Part shown: positions 7,212 through 14,247 of the stretch, piece after piece
Position numbering within the stretch: position 1 is the first letter of the stretch
How the letters are laid out: every line of letters begins with the position of its first letter
Virus record (IMG/VR): IMGVR_UViG_3300024264_000175
Coordinates: 1 to 23,387 of that record
Origin: a virus
Strand: one strand, 5' to 3'
Length of the DNA: 23,387 bases
The notes under the pieces: model-generated
Seen by the model: the letters and a program-made list of their open reading frames with translations, nothing else
The model's database searches: none
Told to the model about the DNA's origin: nothing
Made by a program: the position numbers and the translations under genes

Positions 7212-7859
7212 CATTTCGTCATTTAGGTCGGAAAGAATTTTCCAATGTAGTTTACCTTTTTGTTCCCACTTTTTAACTAGTTTAGCTTCATTAGGATTGT
7301 GAGGACTTTTACTTGTTGAATTTACTGGCATATGCCAACTTGATGGATAATCTCCTCCTGTTTTAATTGGTAACTTCTTAGCAAAGAAATCAAAACCAAC
7401 CAAAGTTATACTCTTACATTTGCACTTCTGCAAGAAAAACAATATACCAAGAAAACCTGCACTCGGTCTACCCCCACCAGGTGCTACTCCGTTCTTTGCT
7501 CCCACCAATTCAAATATTTTCATTAACTCCTCATCATTAAACATATCGTTATCATGTCCCCAAGGAGGCGGACCTCTATGGTCTGGGTATTTGTCGAGGT
7601 GTATACGACAGCGATTAAACAGAGGATAAGCGTCTTTAAACGCAGGATGAAAGTTCATTCGTAACCAGCCCGTAACCCATATGTCTGTACGTTTTCCTAT
7701 ATGTTGTTGCAATTTATCTTCAGGCACTCCTTTTCCAAATCGCACAACTGTATCAAAACTCTCTATGTATTCTCCCAAATCATACTGTAGAATTTCGACT
7801 GAATTTCCCACAAGTACTATGTTTTTATTTTCTGTTAAATCTTGTAAAGTTCTACCCAT
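7197..7859 (-). CDS. GT29 (sialyltransferase-like) glycosyltransferase
   Basis: Motifs (start at 7859) match the GT29 family. NKNIVLVGNS, with VGNS at 17-20, then SFDTVVRF at 34-41, corresponds to sialylmotif L. GGGRPSAGFLG (128-138) followed by CKSITLVGFDFF (148-159) matches motif S, and SPHNPNE at 185-191 provides the His and Glu of motif VS. The family moves sialic acid from CMP-sialic acid to a glycan; bacterial and viral relatives often have unknown donors. There is no membrane anchor, unlike eukaryotic members. I chose ATG 7859 because GGAG lies 11 bases upstream and the protein then begins just before the motif. The frame is open to TTG 7898 and has another ATG at 7880, but both overlap the upstream gene more. 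The 3' end overlaps the opposing plus-strand gene by 15 bases. Confidence 0.75.
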   Translation of the reverse strand: MGRTLQDLTENKNIVLVGNSVEILQYDLGEYIESFDTVVRFGKGVPEDKLQQHIGKRTDIWVTGWLRMNFHPAFKDAYPLFNRCRIHLDKYPDHRGPPPWGHDNDMFNDEELMKIFELVGAKNGVAPGGGRPSAGFLGILFFLQKCKCKSITLVGFDFFAKKLPIKTGGDYPSSWHMPVNSTSKSPHNPNEAKLVKKWEQKGKLHWKILSDLNDEMLKFS

Positions 7860-8464
7860 TTTGCTGTCATCTCCGAACATTCGTTTATATTTAACCAAGG
7901 CCCACCATCTGTAAAGTGTAGTGCTTTTGGTTTCTTGAATTTGTAATAATTTACCATTGCATTATATTGCGCAGGAATTCCCCCTATACTATCTGCCCAT
8001 CGTAACTCATGCAATGCACCCGCTGGGGCTTGGTTTATATAATCATAAGTAAGTTCTGTACACTTAGGATTATTAAAAAGCATAAGACTAGACCAGTACT
8101 TTCTAGGGTAACTATGATTTTTCTTGCCTTTCATTTTTTTACTTTGAACGAGAAAATTAGGATGTTTTACCACATGAACTGTATGTTCATCGGAAAAATA
8201 ATCCATAACTTCTTCAGGGTCACAGAGCCATAAGAAATCTCCATCACAGAATAAAGCTTCGCCTTCGTAGTCACAGAGCTGTGGTACTAGAAAACGAGTA
8301 AAGGCAAACTCTGTACTCTCGTTCTGAAAAGGACGAGTATATTCGGATATTTCCGATTTTTTGAGTGGTATGATTTCATGACTAGAATTGTAACGAAGTA
8401 TGCTTTTTTTGCATACATCAAACATTTCAGGGTATGCTGATTCATACCCAATAAAAATTTTCAT
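7835..8464 (-). CDS. GT-A glycosyltransferase, GT8-like
   Basis: The product is 209 residues. It opens with MKIFIGYES, a typical first strand of small GT-A enzymes. FTRFLVPQL (55-63) and EALFCDGDFLWLCDPEEV (69-86) match the 'R(F)xxP.l......l.lDxDxlfl.dl.el' signature of GT8-like transferases, with D74-G75-D76 as the metal- and nucleotide-sugar-binding DxD. KYWSSLMLFNNP further on fits the 'x-S-x-x-M-x-F-N' acceptor-side segment. No membrane segment, so cytoplasmic. The ATG at 8464 sits in an ATGA overlap with the GT2-like gene upstream, and the 3' end overlaps the GT29 gene, so three glycosyltransferases are translationally linked. Donor and acceptor cannot be read from sequence. Confidence 0.7.
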   Translation of the reverse strand: MKIFIGYESAYPEMFDVCKKSILRYNSSHEIIPLKKSEISEYTRPFQNESTEFAFTRFLVPQLCDYEGEALFCDGDFLWLCDPEEVMDYFSDEHTVHVVKHPNFLVQSKKMKGKKNHSYPRKYWSSLMLFNNPKCTELTYDYINQAPAGALHELRWADSIGGIPAQYNAMVNYYKFKKPKALHFTDGGPWLNINECSEMTAKWVELYKI

Positions 8465-9780
8465 AGTATTATCCTTTTTTGGAAGTAGTGTTCCATTTTA
8501 TGCTCCATAGGAGTCAGTAAGTATATATTTTTTAAATAAGGATTCTTCATAAATGCATAAGTTGCTCCGCTAGGTTTTATGTCAAGTATTAACTTTCTTC
8601 CTAATTTAGTCATTTGATCTTCTAATAAATTTATTCTTTGTTTTAGTTCTTTTCTAGTATCATCACACATCTTTATATTTTTGTACTCTTCACTAGATGG
8701 GTCGAGGTCTTCTATATTAAACTCTTGTGTGATATAGTAATCATTTACTTCTTCTGGAATTGCGACTTGTAGTTCGGGTAAATTTGGGTACTCACCTATT
8801 TTTCCGTTCTTTACATCTTCTGCCAGTAAATCCATAAATTTTTTCATCCAATCCATATTAGTCATACCATTGGATTCTTCTGCTACTATACCTCCATGTA
8901 TATTGTTATAGACATAGCTACAGGGAACTTCTTTTAATCTTACCACATTTAACAGACCTTTAAAGTGTGCTGTTTTTAGTTGTAGATATAGGCGTGTATC
9001 TTCTCCTATTCTCATCTCTTCATCAAATCTGTACTCAGCTGCTTTTCTAGAGTACCATACAGGCCTGCAGTGGTTGTCTACCATATGCTGATTAGTAACA
9101 TGAGAAAAATACTTCTCATTATACTTTCTACATAGCTCGTGCATGTCATTTGAATACTTAGCGTATAAGTGGCATACCTTGTCTACACCGCCCATGCTTT
9201 TAACTTTTCTACCATAATCTTTTTGGTACTTAGCAGCAAGAGATACAAACTTATAGAAAAATTGTAAATCTTTTTTGTAATTAGCAGGTCTGTCTTGGTT
9301 GTTCATTATTCGTGTAAAAAAACGCTGACCGTACTTAGTAATTTGTTGAGACCATTGATGATATATTATTATACTATCTGGAGCTTTTTGATTTGCTAGG
9401 TTCTTATACAAATCAACCCCATAAGGGGTTAACATGTCGTCTCCGTCAATTTGTACCATATAGTCATCTTTGGAGTCTAAAAATACTTTAAGTAATTCGT
9501 TCTTGCCCTTTCCTGGAGTGTTGTTACATTCCGTTATATGACATTCTATTCCCTTACTTATACACCAGTTCTTTACTACTTTATTGTAGCTAGAACTTAG
9601 TGTGTTTACTACTACTACTGCATCTTTGCATTGTATGTTTGACCACCTAGGATCAAAGTGAACTTTAAGACTTTTGAAGTTGCAATCAGTTTCAGCAACT
9701 CTATTATCCCAATCCGTATACCTGCCCGATGCAGTAGTTAATATGTAAAATCTAAACTTCTTCTTCACCGACTTCACCAC
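8461..9780 (-). CDS. GT2-like glycosyltransferase with a C-terminal extension
   Basis: The product is 439 residues. FRFYILTTASGRYTDWDNRV at 9-28 is the first strand and loop of a GT-A domain. GKGKNELLKVFLDSKDDYMV precedes IDGDD (111-115), the DxD-type metal site. IGEDTRLYLQLK (258-269) supplies the acidic 'ED' catalytic region of GT2 enzymes. Residues from about 330 onward form a charged, helical tail with a likely coiled coil near 365-395. The start is GTG at 9780, overlapping the upstream small gene by 29 bases; a nearby in-frame GTG at 9768 is also possible, so the exact start is uncertain. It ends in an ATGA overlap with the GT8-like gene. Role: sugar transfer to a virion, cell-surface or nucleic-acid acceptor, not resolvable here. 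Confidence 0.7.
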   Translation of the reverse strand: MVKSVKKKFRFYILTTASGRYTDWDNRVAETDCNFKSLKVHFDPRWSNIQCKDAVVVVNTLSSSYNKVVKNWCISKGIECHITECNNTPGKGKNELLKVFLDSKDDYMVQIDGDDMLTPYGVDLYKNLANQKAPDSIIIYHQWSQQITKYGQRFFTRIMNNQDRPANYKKDLQFFYKFVSLAAKYQKDYGRKVKSMGGVDKVCHLYAKYSNDMHELCRKYNEKYFSHVTNQHMVDNHCRPVWYSRKAAEYRFDEEMRIGEDTRLYLQLKTAHFKGLLNVVRLKEVPCSYVYNNIHGGIVAEESNGMTNMDWMKKFMDLLAEDVKNGKIGEYPNLPELQVAIPEEVNDYYITQEFNIEDLDPSSEEYKNIKMCDDTRKELKQRINLLEDQMTKLGRKLILDIKPSGATYAFMKNPYLKNIYLLTPMEHKMEHYFQKRIIL

Positions 9781-9967
9781 TTAATTGGTTTCCCAAATCA
9801 TTAATGTAAGCCTGTCTAGCTGTTTGACAAATAGCTATAAGATGTTTACATCTTTCTATCTCTATATCTCCTTGTCCAATGGAAGTAACAATAGCTTTCT
9901 GCTCGTCTGTTAACTCATTTATTGGATAGTCAATACCGTCAATGTTGATGGTTTGTTCTTTGCTCAT
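9752..9967 (-). CDS. Small DUF6447-like protein (71 aa)
   Basis: The product is 71 residues. The pattern INIDGIDYPINELTDEQKA, then I-x-x-C-K/H-x-x-IAICQTARQAY, fits a small family widespread in marine phages (DUF6447 as I recall it: 'IxIDGxxYxxxxLSxxAK...QLAIxQTARxAY'). A short beta-hairpin followed by two helices is predicted by eye. The function is unknown. The ATG (9967) overlaps the nrdB stop as ATGA, so it is translated with the ribonucleotide reductase genes. Its acidic tail (GEVGEEEV) overlaps the start of the GT2-like gene. The family assignment is from memory of the motif and should be treated as likely, not certain. Confidence 0.6.
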   Translation of the reverse strand: MSKEQTINIDGIDYPINELTDEQKAIVTSIGQGDIEIERCKHLIAICQTARQAYINDLGNQLSGEVGEEEV

Positions 9968-10926
9968 TTAAATATATCCTGCCAGTTTCCTTGTGTACTT
10001 GCCTTAGCATACTCGGTAGCACGGTTTTCAAAAAAGTTGGTATGCTCAACTGCGTTTACTTGTACATCAATCCAAGGTAAAGGATTAGCTGTACTGTGAA
10101 ATATGTTTTTCATGCCTAAACCTAGTAATCTTCTATCCGCTATATAACGAATATACTCTTTTACTTCTTTGGCGGTTAAGTCAGGTATTTCTGCTTTATC
10201 AAAGCAAATATCAATAAACTTATCCTCTAATTCTACTACTCTTTCAGCAGCACAATAGATTTCATATTTTAGTTTGTCTGTCCATATCTCTGGATGTTCA
10301 GAGATGAACTGTCTAAATAGTTTTGACACAGACTCGACATGTAATGTTTCATCACGAATACTCCATGTTACAATCTGTCCCATCCCTTTCATTAGATTAT
10401 GTCTAGGATAGTTTAATAGTATAGCGAATGATGAGAATAACTGTACTCCTTCTGTAAACCCACTGTACACTGCCATAGTTTTGGCAATATTATGAGGGTC
10501 ATTCATATTGAAGTCAGATAGGTACTCATGTTTCTCTACCATCTCTTGTATATCCATAAACTCTTTATAGATATCCTCGGACTTGCCAAGTGTTTCTAAT
10601 AAAGATGAATATGCATCTTGGTGCACTGCTTCCATAGCAGCAAATGATACTAACATCATTCTTACTTCTGGTGCTTTAAAAGTTGGTAAATAATGTTTAG
10701 CATATCCACAGCAAACATCTACGTCTGCTTGTGTAAAAAATCTAAATATGTTATCTACCAATGCTCTATTTGCTGGTGTAAGATTTTGATTATAGTCTTT
10801 AATATCATCAGCCATACTTACTTCTTCAGGCATCCAATGCATTTGTTGTTGTTTTTTGTAGGCTTCAAATGCCCACCCGTAATCAAACGGTTTATAATAT
10901 TCTCTTTCTTCTAGTAAGTTTGCCAT
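9964..10926 (-). CDS. nrdB: Ribonucleoside-diphosphate reductase class I, small (R2) subunit
   Basis: This is the 320-residue R2 subunit, which holds the metal centre and tyrosyl radical used by NrdA to reduce ribonucleotides. The ligands are all visible: D68 (FTQADVDV), E99 and H102 (MEAVHQDAY), E159 (FTEGVQ), E193 and H196 (RDETLH). The radical Tyr is Y106, four residues after H102 as in E. coli NrdB (H118/Y122), and the D-to-E distance of 31 residues also matches. It is therefore the Tyr-radical type rather than a Tyr-lacking variant. The C-terminal residues (QGNWQDIFK) are the expected tail that docks into NrdA. The ATG directly abuts the nrdA stop (TAAATG), and the stop overlaps the next gene. 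Confidence 0.95.
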   Translation of the reverse strand: MANLLEEREYYKPFDYGWAFEAYKKQQQMHWMPEEVSMADDIKDYNQNLTPANRALVDNIFRFFTQADVDVCCGYAKHYLPTFKAPEVRMMLVSFAAMEAVHQDAYSSLLETLGKSEDIYKEFMDIQEMVEKHEYLSDFNMNDPHNIAKTMAVYSGFTEGVQLFSSFAILLNYPRHNLMKGMGQIVTWSIRDETLHVESVSKLFRQFISEHPEIWTDKLKYEIYCAAERVVELEDKFIDICFDKAEIPDLTAKEVKEYIRYIADRRLLGLGMKNIFHSTANPLPWIDVQVNAVEHTNFFENRATEYAKASTQGNWQDIFK

Positions 10927-12699
10927 TTATCCCTCGCAACTTAGACAATCTGATTGTTCAAAAATTATCTCTCTTTTGGCTTGATTAGATACATTATCAG
11001 CTCTACTGATAGCTTCACTTCTCAAGTAATATAATGTTTTTAAATTTTTTGCCCATGCTAACATATGAACGTTATGTAACTCTCCTTTGTTAACATCAGG
11101 CGGGAAAAATAAATTTACACTTTGTGATTGACATATAAACTCTTGTCTTACAGAAGCATGTTCTATAATCCAAGATTGATTAATTTCAACCGCAGTTTTA
11201 AATACATCTCTTTCCCAGTCATCTAGTATATCTAGATGTTGACAACTTCCTTTGTTAGCAATAATGCTAGACCAAACTTCGTCGTACATTGCAGGAGTAA
11301 CTTTTTCTTTTATAATTTTGTCTAAGTATTTATTTTTTACTAAGTTACTTCCTGTTTTTGTTTTTTGAGTATAAGCATTGGCTCTAAACGGCTCAATACT
11401 TGGACTCGTGTTTCCACATATAATACTAGAACTTGCATTAGGAGCTATAGCTAATAGATGAGCATTTCTTACTGTGCAAGAATCATCATCTGGACAAGCT
11501 CCTCTCTCTGTTGCTAATTTTCTAGTGGTTTCATCTGCAAAAGTTTTTATGTAAGCAAACATTTCTAAATTAATACTACCTGCCATAGCACTTTCAAATG
11601 GAACACCGTTCTGTTGTAAATACGCATGGAAACCCATAGCACCAAGCCCAATACTTCTCTCCCTGTAAGCACTGAACTTAGCTTTATCAAGCTGACTAGG
11701 TGCATTGTCAATAAAGTACGTTAATACATTATCTAACATTCTAACTAAGTCAGGTATGAATGAAGGATGATTTTTCCACTCATCATAATACTCTAGATTT
11801 ACACTAGAAAGACAACATACTGCTGTTCTCTCTTCGTCAGTAGCAAGAGTAATCTCACTACATAAATTAGAGTGATGAACTTTTAATCCCTTTTTCTTTT
11901 GAAACTCAGGTAATCCATTTTGAACTGCATCTTCATACATTACATAAGGTTCTCCTGTTTCAATTCTATTCTGTAGTATCTTTACCCATAAAGCTCTTGC
12001 TGAAACAGTTTTCTTTACTTCATTAGAGTGTGGGTCAACCAAATCCCAACTATCATCGAAATCAGGATACTTTGAAGCTGAGTGTATGAGCTCCATGAAA
12101 GCATCAGATATGACGATCCCGTGGTGAAGGTTAAGGCACTTACGGTTCGTGTCACCGCCAGTAGGTTTTCTAACATCTAAGAACTCCTCTATTTCGGGGT
12201 GGGAAATATGTAGATACCCTGCGTAACTACCCCGTCTAGTTACTCCTTGGCTAAACGCCAACATCTCTGCATCTACAACCTTTACGAAAGGTATAACACC
12301 TGTGCTTTCAGAACCTTTAGAAGTCTTACTTCCCATAGATCTTACATCACTCCACGTGCCACCTATACCTCCGCCAAAGGAACTCAAGAACGCATTTTCT
12401 ACAAAATGGTCTGTTATTCCTTCTCTACTGTCATCTACATAATTCAAGAAACAACTTATAGGTAAGCCTCTACGAGTACCCCCATTAGAAAGTACAGGAG
12501 TAGCGAACATAAACCATAAATTACTTACATAATCATATAACCTTTGTGCGTGGTCGTCATCATCTGCAAAAGCCATTGCAGCACGAGCAAAAGCTTCTTG
12601 AGGTGACGTCTCATCACCTACCATATATCTATCTTTTAGAGTTGCTAATGCAAACGTATCTAAAAGACTATCTTTACTAAAATCAATTTTTACTGACAT
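10927..12699 (-). CDS. nrdA: Ribonucleoside-diphosphate reductase class I, large (R1) catalytic subunit
   Basis: The product is 590 residues. Active-site residues are present: C83 (PISCF) pairing with C295 or C296 (AVCCLSS), the thiyl-radical Cys C280 within SNLCSE (N278, E282), and the Tyr pair Y557-Y558 (TLYYLRSE) of the radical-transfer path. The C-terminal C585-x-x-C588 is the swinging dithiol re-reduced by glutaredoxin or thioredoxin. It is shorter than E. coli NrdA (about 760 residues) and starts near the catalytic domain, so the N-terminal ATP-cone that senses dATP is missing, as in other phage enzymes. Loss of dATP inhibition would suit rapid phage DNA synthesis (inference). The ATG (12699) overlaps the 5'-3' exonuclease gene by 17 bases; nrdB follows with no gap. 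Confidence 0.95.
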   Translation of the reverse strand: MSVKIDFSKDSLLDTFALATLKDRYMVGDETSPQEAFARAAMAFADDDDHAQRLYDYVSNLWFMFATPVLSNGGTRRGLPISCFLNYVDDSREGITDHFVENAFLSSFGGGIGGTWSDVRSMGSKTSKGSESTGVIPFVKVVDAEMLAFSQGVTRRGSYAGYLHISHPEIEEFLDVRKPTGGDTNRKCLNLHHGIVISDAFMELIHSASKYPDFDDSWDLVDPHSNEVKKTVSARALWVKILQNRIETGEPYVMYEDAVQNGLPEFQKKKGLKVHHSNLCSEITLATDEERTAVCCLSSVNLEYYDEWKNHPSFIPDLVRMLDNVLTYFIDNAPSQLDKAKFSAYRERSIGLGAMGFHAYLQQNGVPFESAMAGSINLEMFAYIKTFADETTRKLATERGACPDDDSCTVRNAHLLAIAPNASSSIICGNTSPSIEPFRANAYTQKTKTGSNLVKNKYLDKIIKEKVTPAMYDEVWSSIIANKGSCQHLDILDDWERDVFKTAVEINQSWIIEHASVRQEFICQSQSVNLFFPPDVNKGELHNVHMLAWAKNLKTLYYLRSEAISRADNVSNQAKREIIFEQSDCLSCEG

Positions 12700-13534
12700 A
12701 ATCTTCTACTAATCCTATAATTTCTTGTGCATGACCTAAGACTGCTCCGTCTAAGTCATAAGTTAAGTCCATGAGTTTAATACCAACTTCTAACCCTTCA
12801 CTTCCGAACTCATTTAAGTTCTGAATGAATTTGTATTTTCCTTCCATTGGCAAACTCGCCATAATATCAAAGATATCTCCATACTGTTGAATAATCTGTG
12901 TGGCTCTCTTAGGCCCGATTCCATCAACACCAGGAACGTTATCTCCTTTATCTCCAGTTAAGCACTTGTATGTTAAAAAGTACTCAGGGTCAAAGTCATA
13001 ATGCTCGTCCCAGTTTAGGAGTGTTGTTTCTTTTCTAGTAACTGTAGAAAATCTACTTACGTTACCATCGACTAGTAAATCCCAGTCTCTATCTGATGAC
13101 ACCATCCATATCTCATCGAGACCTAATTGCTCTCGATTCTGTGTGATAAGTGCGGCTATATCATCAGCCTCTACGCCTGAATACTTTAGTGTAAGATAAC
13201 CCTTACGAGATAAAGTTTTAAGTGTAGTTGAAAACTCTGCTAAGAACATTTCAAATTCTTTTGCTTCAGCAGGAGTTTGTTCTGCATATCGTTCTTTACG
13301 ATTTGCTTTGTACTCTGGATAGATTTCTTTACGATAATTACTACCGCCATCGCCTAAGACGACTATCTCTCCACAGTTATAGGACTTTGCAAGGGACTGT
13401 ACAGTTCTTACATATTCATGCTCGAAGTCTGTAGTGCCTTGGTGTTTCCATCGAAAAGCTAGATTGAGTCCATCAACAATCAGTAAGTTCCCGTTCGGGG
13501 TCGCTTTTCCATGGTTCATAAATTGTATCGCCAT
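12683..13534 (-). CDS. 5'-3' exonuclease / flap endonuclease (T4 RNase H or PolI-5'-nuclease type)
   Basis: The product is 283 residues with the whole FEN/PIN-like motif set: LLIVDGLNLAFR (D21), GDGGSNYRKEIYPEYKANRK-like arch region (D62 to K80), GVEADD (E122, D124, D125), VSSDRDWDLL (D148, D150), and GDKGDNVPGVDGIGPKRA (D195, D198), the helix-3-turn-helix DNA-binding loop. These acidic residues bind two metals for removal of RNA primers or 5' flaps. No polymerase domain follows, so it is a stand-alone enzyme as in T4. ATG 13534 overlaps the upstream nuclease gene by 62 bases, an unusually long overlap. MNHGK at residue 6 offers a later start, but motif 1 is retained either way. It works with the neighbouring recombination nucleases in lagging-strand processing. 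Confidence 0.9.
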   Translation of the reverse strand: MAIQFMNHGKATPNGNLLIVDGLNLAFRWKHQGTTDFEHEYVRTVQSLAKSYNCGEIVVLGDGGSNYRKEIYPEYKANRKERYAEQTPAEAKEFEMFLAEFSTTLKTLSRKGYLTLKYSGVEADDIAALITQNREQLGLDEIWMVSSDRDWDLLVDGNVSRFSTVTRKETTLLNWDEHYDFDPEYFLTYKCLTGDKGDNVPGVDGIGPKRATQIIQQYGDIFDIMASLPMEGKYKFIQNLNEFGSEGLEVGIKLMDLTYDLDGAVLGHAQEIIGLVEDYVSKN

Positions 13535-13961
13535 TTGTAAATTCCAGGTTTTGTGTTTCTAAAAATTGTTCGGCAAAGGTAACATAGCACCCCAGCCAAC
13601 TAATATACATATGTTTTTTGTAACATGGCTTTCTTGTCGTTGCCACGTACCATCGTGAGTGGTTTTCTTTAAATATAAGTAAAGGTTCTTGCTGCATTTG
13701 CTCGGCCTGTACTACTAGTTTTTCCCACCAACCCACGAAGGTATTACTTTTTTGAGTAAATATTTTGTGATTAAATGCCATATCTCTATAGAATTTAACC
13801 TCAATTGTGAATAAATTATCTTTGTGTGGCACCATCAAGTCTCCCTTTATTTTACCACTACCCGATCCAGGAGTTTGTACAAAAGACTCTCCTGTTATTC
13901 TGTGTAGCATATCTGCTACTTTAAGTTCTGCGTTATTTCCTTTTTGTCTGCTATTAACCAA
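13473..13961 (-). CDS. PD-(D/E)XK family nuclease, probable Holliday-junction resolvase-like endonuclease
   Basis: The product is 162 residues. SRQKGNNAELKVADMLHRIT (E12) followed by TPGSGSGKIKGDL (D41) and LFTIEVKFYR (E54, K56) is the E...GD...ExK arrangement of small phage resolvase-like nucleases, usually written 'KGxxxExxxA..L....G..f.R.p.SGg...KGD...IEvK'. Such enzymes cut branched or junction DNA during recombination and packaging. The start is TTG at 13961: GGAG lies 7 bases upstream and the conserved SRQKG begins at residue 4, while the first internal ATG (residue 18) would remove catalytic E12. It overlaps the glutaredoxin stop by 8 bases and the exonuclease start by 62. Confidence 0.8.
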   Translation of the reverse strand: MVNSRQKGNNAELKVADMLHRITGESFVQTPGSGSGKIKGDLMVPHKDNLFTIEVKFYRDMAFNHKIFTQKSNTFVGWWEKLVVQAEQMQQEPLLIFKENHSRWYVATTRKPCYKKHMYISWLGCYVTFAEQFLETQNLEFTNGDTIYEPWKSDPERELTDC

Positions 13962-14181
13962 TTAACTTCTCCAACTCTACATAGCCACCGATATGTTTAT
14001 CGTCTACTAGTATTTGTGGGAAGGTTCTTGCTTCGGGAAACTTTTCCCTAACGTCAGACGCAGAAAAATCTACGCCAATCATTTTATATGACACCTCTGT
14101 TACTTCATCTACATGGTCAGCTAAAAACTTAGCCTTCTTGCAATAAGTACAATTTGGTATACTATAAATTTCTACTTTCAT
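13954..14181 (-). CDS. grx: Glutaredoxin
   Basis: The product is 75 residues, a compact thioredoxin-fold glutaredoxin. The dithiol motif C11-T-Y-C14 lies after the first strand (VEIYSIPN), the cis-Pro segment TFPQ is at 53-56, and GGY at 65-67 forms the glutathione-binding end. It would re-reduce the C-terminal CxxC of NrdA, encoded three genes downstream, using host glutathione; this partnership is the standard one in T4-like phages and is inferred here from co-location. The ATG (14181) has a GGAG ribosome binding site and lies about 14 bases from the expected transcription start of the promoter at 14202-14230. It is therefore the first gene of the nrd transcript. Confidence 0.9.
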   Translation of the reverse strand: MKVEIYSIPNCTYCKKAKFLADHVDEVTEVSYKMIGVDFSASDVREKFPEARTFPQILVDDKHIGGYVELEKLIG

Positions 14182-14201
14182 TTTTTCTCCATAAGATATA
14201 T

Positions 14202-14230
14202 ATTATAACAGAAAATAAGTTTCGTGTCAA
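14202..14230 (-). promoter_or_regulatory. Consensus sigma70-type promoter driving the glutaredoxin-nrd operon leftward
   Basis: On the minus strand, TTGACA (14225-14230) and TATAAT (14202-14207) are separated by exactly 17 bases. A TG one base before the -10 box (TGTTATAAT) adds an extended -10 element. Both hexamers are perfect consensus. The expected start is near 14195, giving a leader of about 14 bases that contains the GGAG of glutaredoxin. Host RNA polymerase could use it unaided, so it is likely early or middle (inference). Confidence 0.85.
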
Positions 14231-14247
14231 GATATACTTTTGTGTTG

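Noticed and set aside
7230-7243. Inverted repeat GGAAAGAATTTTCC as a terminator for the converging operons
   Set aside because: Only five pairs, weak, within a coding region and not followed by a T-run.
7860-7898. Longer N-terminus for the GT29 protein
   Set aside because: It starts at TTG without a clear ribosome binding site and increases overlap with the upstream gene; the GT29 motif begins soon after ATG 7859.
14182-14247. tRNA or small RNA in the glutaredoxin-gp46 gap
   Set aside because: The 66-bp gap is filled by the promoter and ribosome binding site; there is no cloverleaf or strong hairpin. No tRNA was seen elsewhere.
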